A stretch of DNA of 64,000 nt, taken from Bolinopsis microptera (lineage: Eukaryota > Ctenophora > Tentaculata > Lobata > Bolinopsidae). The translations under genes and the position numbers were made by a program. Positions 61,555 through 64,000 of the stretch are shown here, one piece after another. Numbering within the stretch: position 1 is the stretch's first letter; the number at the start of each line of letters is the position of its first letter. The stretch lies in NCBI RefSeq assembly GCF_026151205.1, contig NC_087080.1, forward strand, positions 15,635,337 to 15,699,336, read 5' to 3'. Below the pieces are notes generated by a model that saw only the letters and a list, made by a program, of their open reading frames with translations, was not told the origin of the DNA and made no database searches.

Positions 61555-62145
61555 TAACAGGATTCATGATACTCTTGTCTCACACTCTAATTAGATCAGG
61601 ATACCATCTGTTTACTGTAGAATGTGTTAATATTAGAGACTGATAGTGATGCAATGACTCAGGCACTGGAATCTGAAGCGAAACTTGAAGTCAGCAGACA
61701 ATACAATAGGTCGTGTCATGACCAGGTGCGGTCTGCATTGTTGTTCAAACTGTACCTTGAAATGTACAGATCTACTGTCCAGTGATCACCCGATCTACTG
61801 ATCTACACTCCACGTCTCCACAGACAATCTGATCAATACAGATGTCCCACCAGAGTGCAACTACATGATTTAAAGCTCTATAGCGCGGGTAAACGAAGAG
61901 TTGCTTTAGCGCATATAAGAGAAGAATAAGAAAACTCTGACGTTAACTAGTGAAGACAAGGCCTTGCCGCATGTTGACATGAATGGACAATCAGAACAAT
62001 TGACCGCTAATACACAGTTTTTGGGCAGACTTTTAACCTTTCTTATTTGAAATAATTGGCCCAACAACCAAGGCATCAAGTCTTGGAATTTAGTTTTTCG
62101 CATATAATTTTTGAAAATCAACACGATGAAAACCCAAATTGTGTG
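61555..62145. other. Unique spacer between copies B and C
   Basis: No relation to the element arms and no gene recognised. Confidence 0.4.
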
Positions 62146-62245
62146 ACAAATTTATAAAATTTCATATACGAATAACAAATTTTTAATTAAATTGGAATGA
62201 AGTAGTACTTTATATAACCATATATATACTAGATAACAGTCTAAC

Positions 62246-62545
62246 TTATGAGTCCTCAGCTGGCACATTGCTGCAATTGTCCTGACATTTGAGGCAGGTT
62301 GATCCACAATGTATTCCTGCTTTTCTGCATGAACAAGCATTGCCACAACCTGACTTTAAACATTTGCAACTGATTTTTTGAATGAGCTTTTTCGGAGCTG
62401 TACTCATAAGAGTGGTCACTGGTACATGTGTCCCATTGTTCATCTTCCATCCCAGCTTATCGGATCTAGGTCATTCTCATCCCACACCTGCTGCTGATGG
62501 TAAACACGATAAGAATGTTGGCGGGAGCTGTTCGCACTTGATGTC
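62246..62545 (-). pseudogene. CXC-type protein fragment (copy C)
   Basis: Same sequence as in copies A and B. The identity of copy C to B begins just outside this fragment. Confidence 0.6.
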
Positions 62546-62658
62546 TGCTGTTGAAGATTGCGACTTCTGTTCAAGAACTGAAAGTCTTGCTTCATCTAGT
62601 GATCTCGATTTTTATGAAATCAGCTATTCTTAACCAATACAATGTTTTAATTTACCAG

Positions 62659-63408
62659 GCAAATGAGGAGTTAGTTTCGGTGAATAGCTTTAAGAGGGCG
62701 AATGATCGACAATGTAAATTTGCATGGAATGAAATATGGAAAGGGTTGCTGTCCTCAGGTACTATTTAAACTATTTATCTTTTAAGTAAGTGCACTAACT
62801 TTTAAACTATGCCCAGCAAATTTGAAACGGATACGTACAGTCCTATTCTTTATCCTGACGCCTCTCATACCTTGTATAAATAAAGAAATCAACGCACCAC
62901 AGGTTGGATCAACAACCCCTGGTCACTGAACGAAATTAAACGGCAGTACAACGGCATGACTGATTCAGCTCTGAGTGACGTCTTGTGTGTATTATTGCAG
63001 ACAGTGACCATAGACCAGTTCCAAAGATTCATATCTAGCCTAGCGGTTAGAGCATCCGCCTTCTGCGCAGAGGTTCAGGGTTCGAATCCCAGTGTCACCT
63101 AGTCTAGGGAGTAGCTAAGGATCCATTGGATCTAAGGGATCTCAACGGTCGACTCAACCGAATGATAGGAAACTTAATTGAGGTTTAAATGAGGCGGGGC
63201 ACCTGTTAAAAGTTCAAGCAACTAGGATACCCCTTCAGTGCATACTGTAAACATAGTGCTGTTAACTATTATATCGGCCAATGAAGAGGAGTTCGTTGTA
63301 ACTGAGACAGGACCATCTTTAGTCCGCGAACACAGTTTAAACAAATGTCCATTCTGTAACGTAGAGATCGCACTAAATGATAAATCCTCAAACCGGATTA
63401 CAGACAGG
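62659..63408 (+). pseudogene. Captured gene fragment broken by a SINE (copy C)
   Basis: Identical layout: exons 62659-62758 and 62903 onward, SINE at 63036-63268. Confidence 0.6.
63036..63268 (+). mobile_element. tRNA-derived SINE (copy C)
   Basis: Duplicate of the SINE in copies A and B. Confidence 0.78.
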
Positions 63409-64000
63409 GTAAATTATTGTGCGGGGGAGGGGGGAGGTGGTATAGTACACATACGTTAGGCTCTTACTAAGTTCCTAATTCGCTCGCCCAAAAATTTCTC
63501 GTGACTTTCTCCGTAGCTTAGTGCACTAGATTCCCACTATCGGAATCGTTCTGAATAGCCGATCCTTACCAACTCCGTGGATCCGACTGGTGGTGTCTGA
63601 TCCAGTGAAAGCGTGGCACAGAAATCGTGCAGAAAGCCCAATTACGGTATCCTAGCACCCTGTCACGTGATAAGCAATTAGGTAATCATTGATAACCCAA
63701 TCAATTTCGCTAACGAGATAAACAAATTGCTTGATAACTTCGTCATTTTCAATCCGTTTCGCACATCGTTTTGCAGATGTTTTGATTTGCAGAGAGGCAG
63801 TTCTGTGGTCTAATCCAGTTGATGTTTCTGTAAGTCGAGAGATATGATGTGTAAATATTTATAAATAAGCTATAATAGTATCGTACAAATTTTGATATTT
63901 TACCGTTTATTCCATTTATCTGAATTTTTTAAATCTGTTATCTAATCTATGTGACGGTGTATGTTCTGTTATTCAAGTAAATTCATTTTACGTCACGGCA

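Larger units (their letters stand above)
62150..64000. mobile_element. Third, partial copy C of the element
   Basis: From about 62196 it follows copy B at an offset of 3113 with no differences I noticed, up to the window end. Between about 62145 and 62196 it is homologous but diverged, and 61555-62145 is unrelated, so the left inverted repeat is missing. Confidence 0.8.

Overview
This 64 kb window comes from an AT-rich invertebrate animal genome. The evidence is GT-AG introns in conserved eukaryotic genes, a metazoan-type Ly6/uPAR receptor gene, non-LTR retrotransposon relics, a tRNA-derived SINE, long terminal-inverted-repeat DNA elements and many minisatellites. I cannot name the species. 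Most real exons are short, so genes were assembled by joining exons through conserved protein sequence and matching splice phase.

Layout. 1-10.2 kb (+): the 3' half of WDR11, a WD-repeat protein, with a 5'-truncated reverse transcriptase in one intron and a partial SINE in another. 10.2-14.2 kb: three large minisatellites, an incompletely resolved minus-strand coiled-coil gene and one possible plus-strand transmembrane exon. 14.8-16.0 kb (-): a single-exon acidic protein with an N-myristoylation signal and a lysine cluster, MARCKS/BASP1-like in layout. 18.5-39.7 kb (+): KRI1, a ribosome-biogenesis factor, with a 16.6 kb intron. That intron holds a 37-bp satellite, a complete minus-strand membrane-protein gene (26.5-31.9 kb), a field of recurring TGTCACA motifs and a homopolymer-rich polypyrimidine block bounded by inverted repeats. 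40.6-45.7 kb (-): a secreted, probably GPI-anchored Ly6/uPAR protein, convergent with KRI1, with a decayed LINE in an intron and a 34-bp satellite just upstream of its start. 47.4-55.2 kb: no gene found, only hairpins, a MITE and short tandem repeats. 55.2-64.0 kb: two adjacent, nearly identical 3.18 kb elements with ~0.68 kb terminal inverted repeats and a third partial copy. Each carries a piece of a CXC-type cysteine-rich protein, spliced exons of an unidentified gene, and a SINE inserted inside one of those exons.

Two things stand out. First, at least five minisatellites contain an exon-intron junction of a neighbouring gene, so 5' or 3' splice sites have been tandemly amplified (WDR11 twice, KRI1, the coiled-coil gene, the possible transmembrane exon, and probably a third WDR11 site). 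Second, the 3.18 kb inverted-repeat element looks like a gene-fragment-carrying (Pack-type) DNA transposon that has been tandemly duplicated.

Limits: gene identities rest on remembered family sequence, not on searches. Several junctions are unresolved, and parts of 34-39 kb look like poor-quality sequence.
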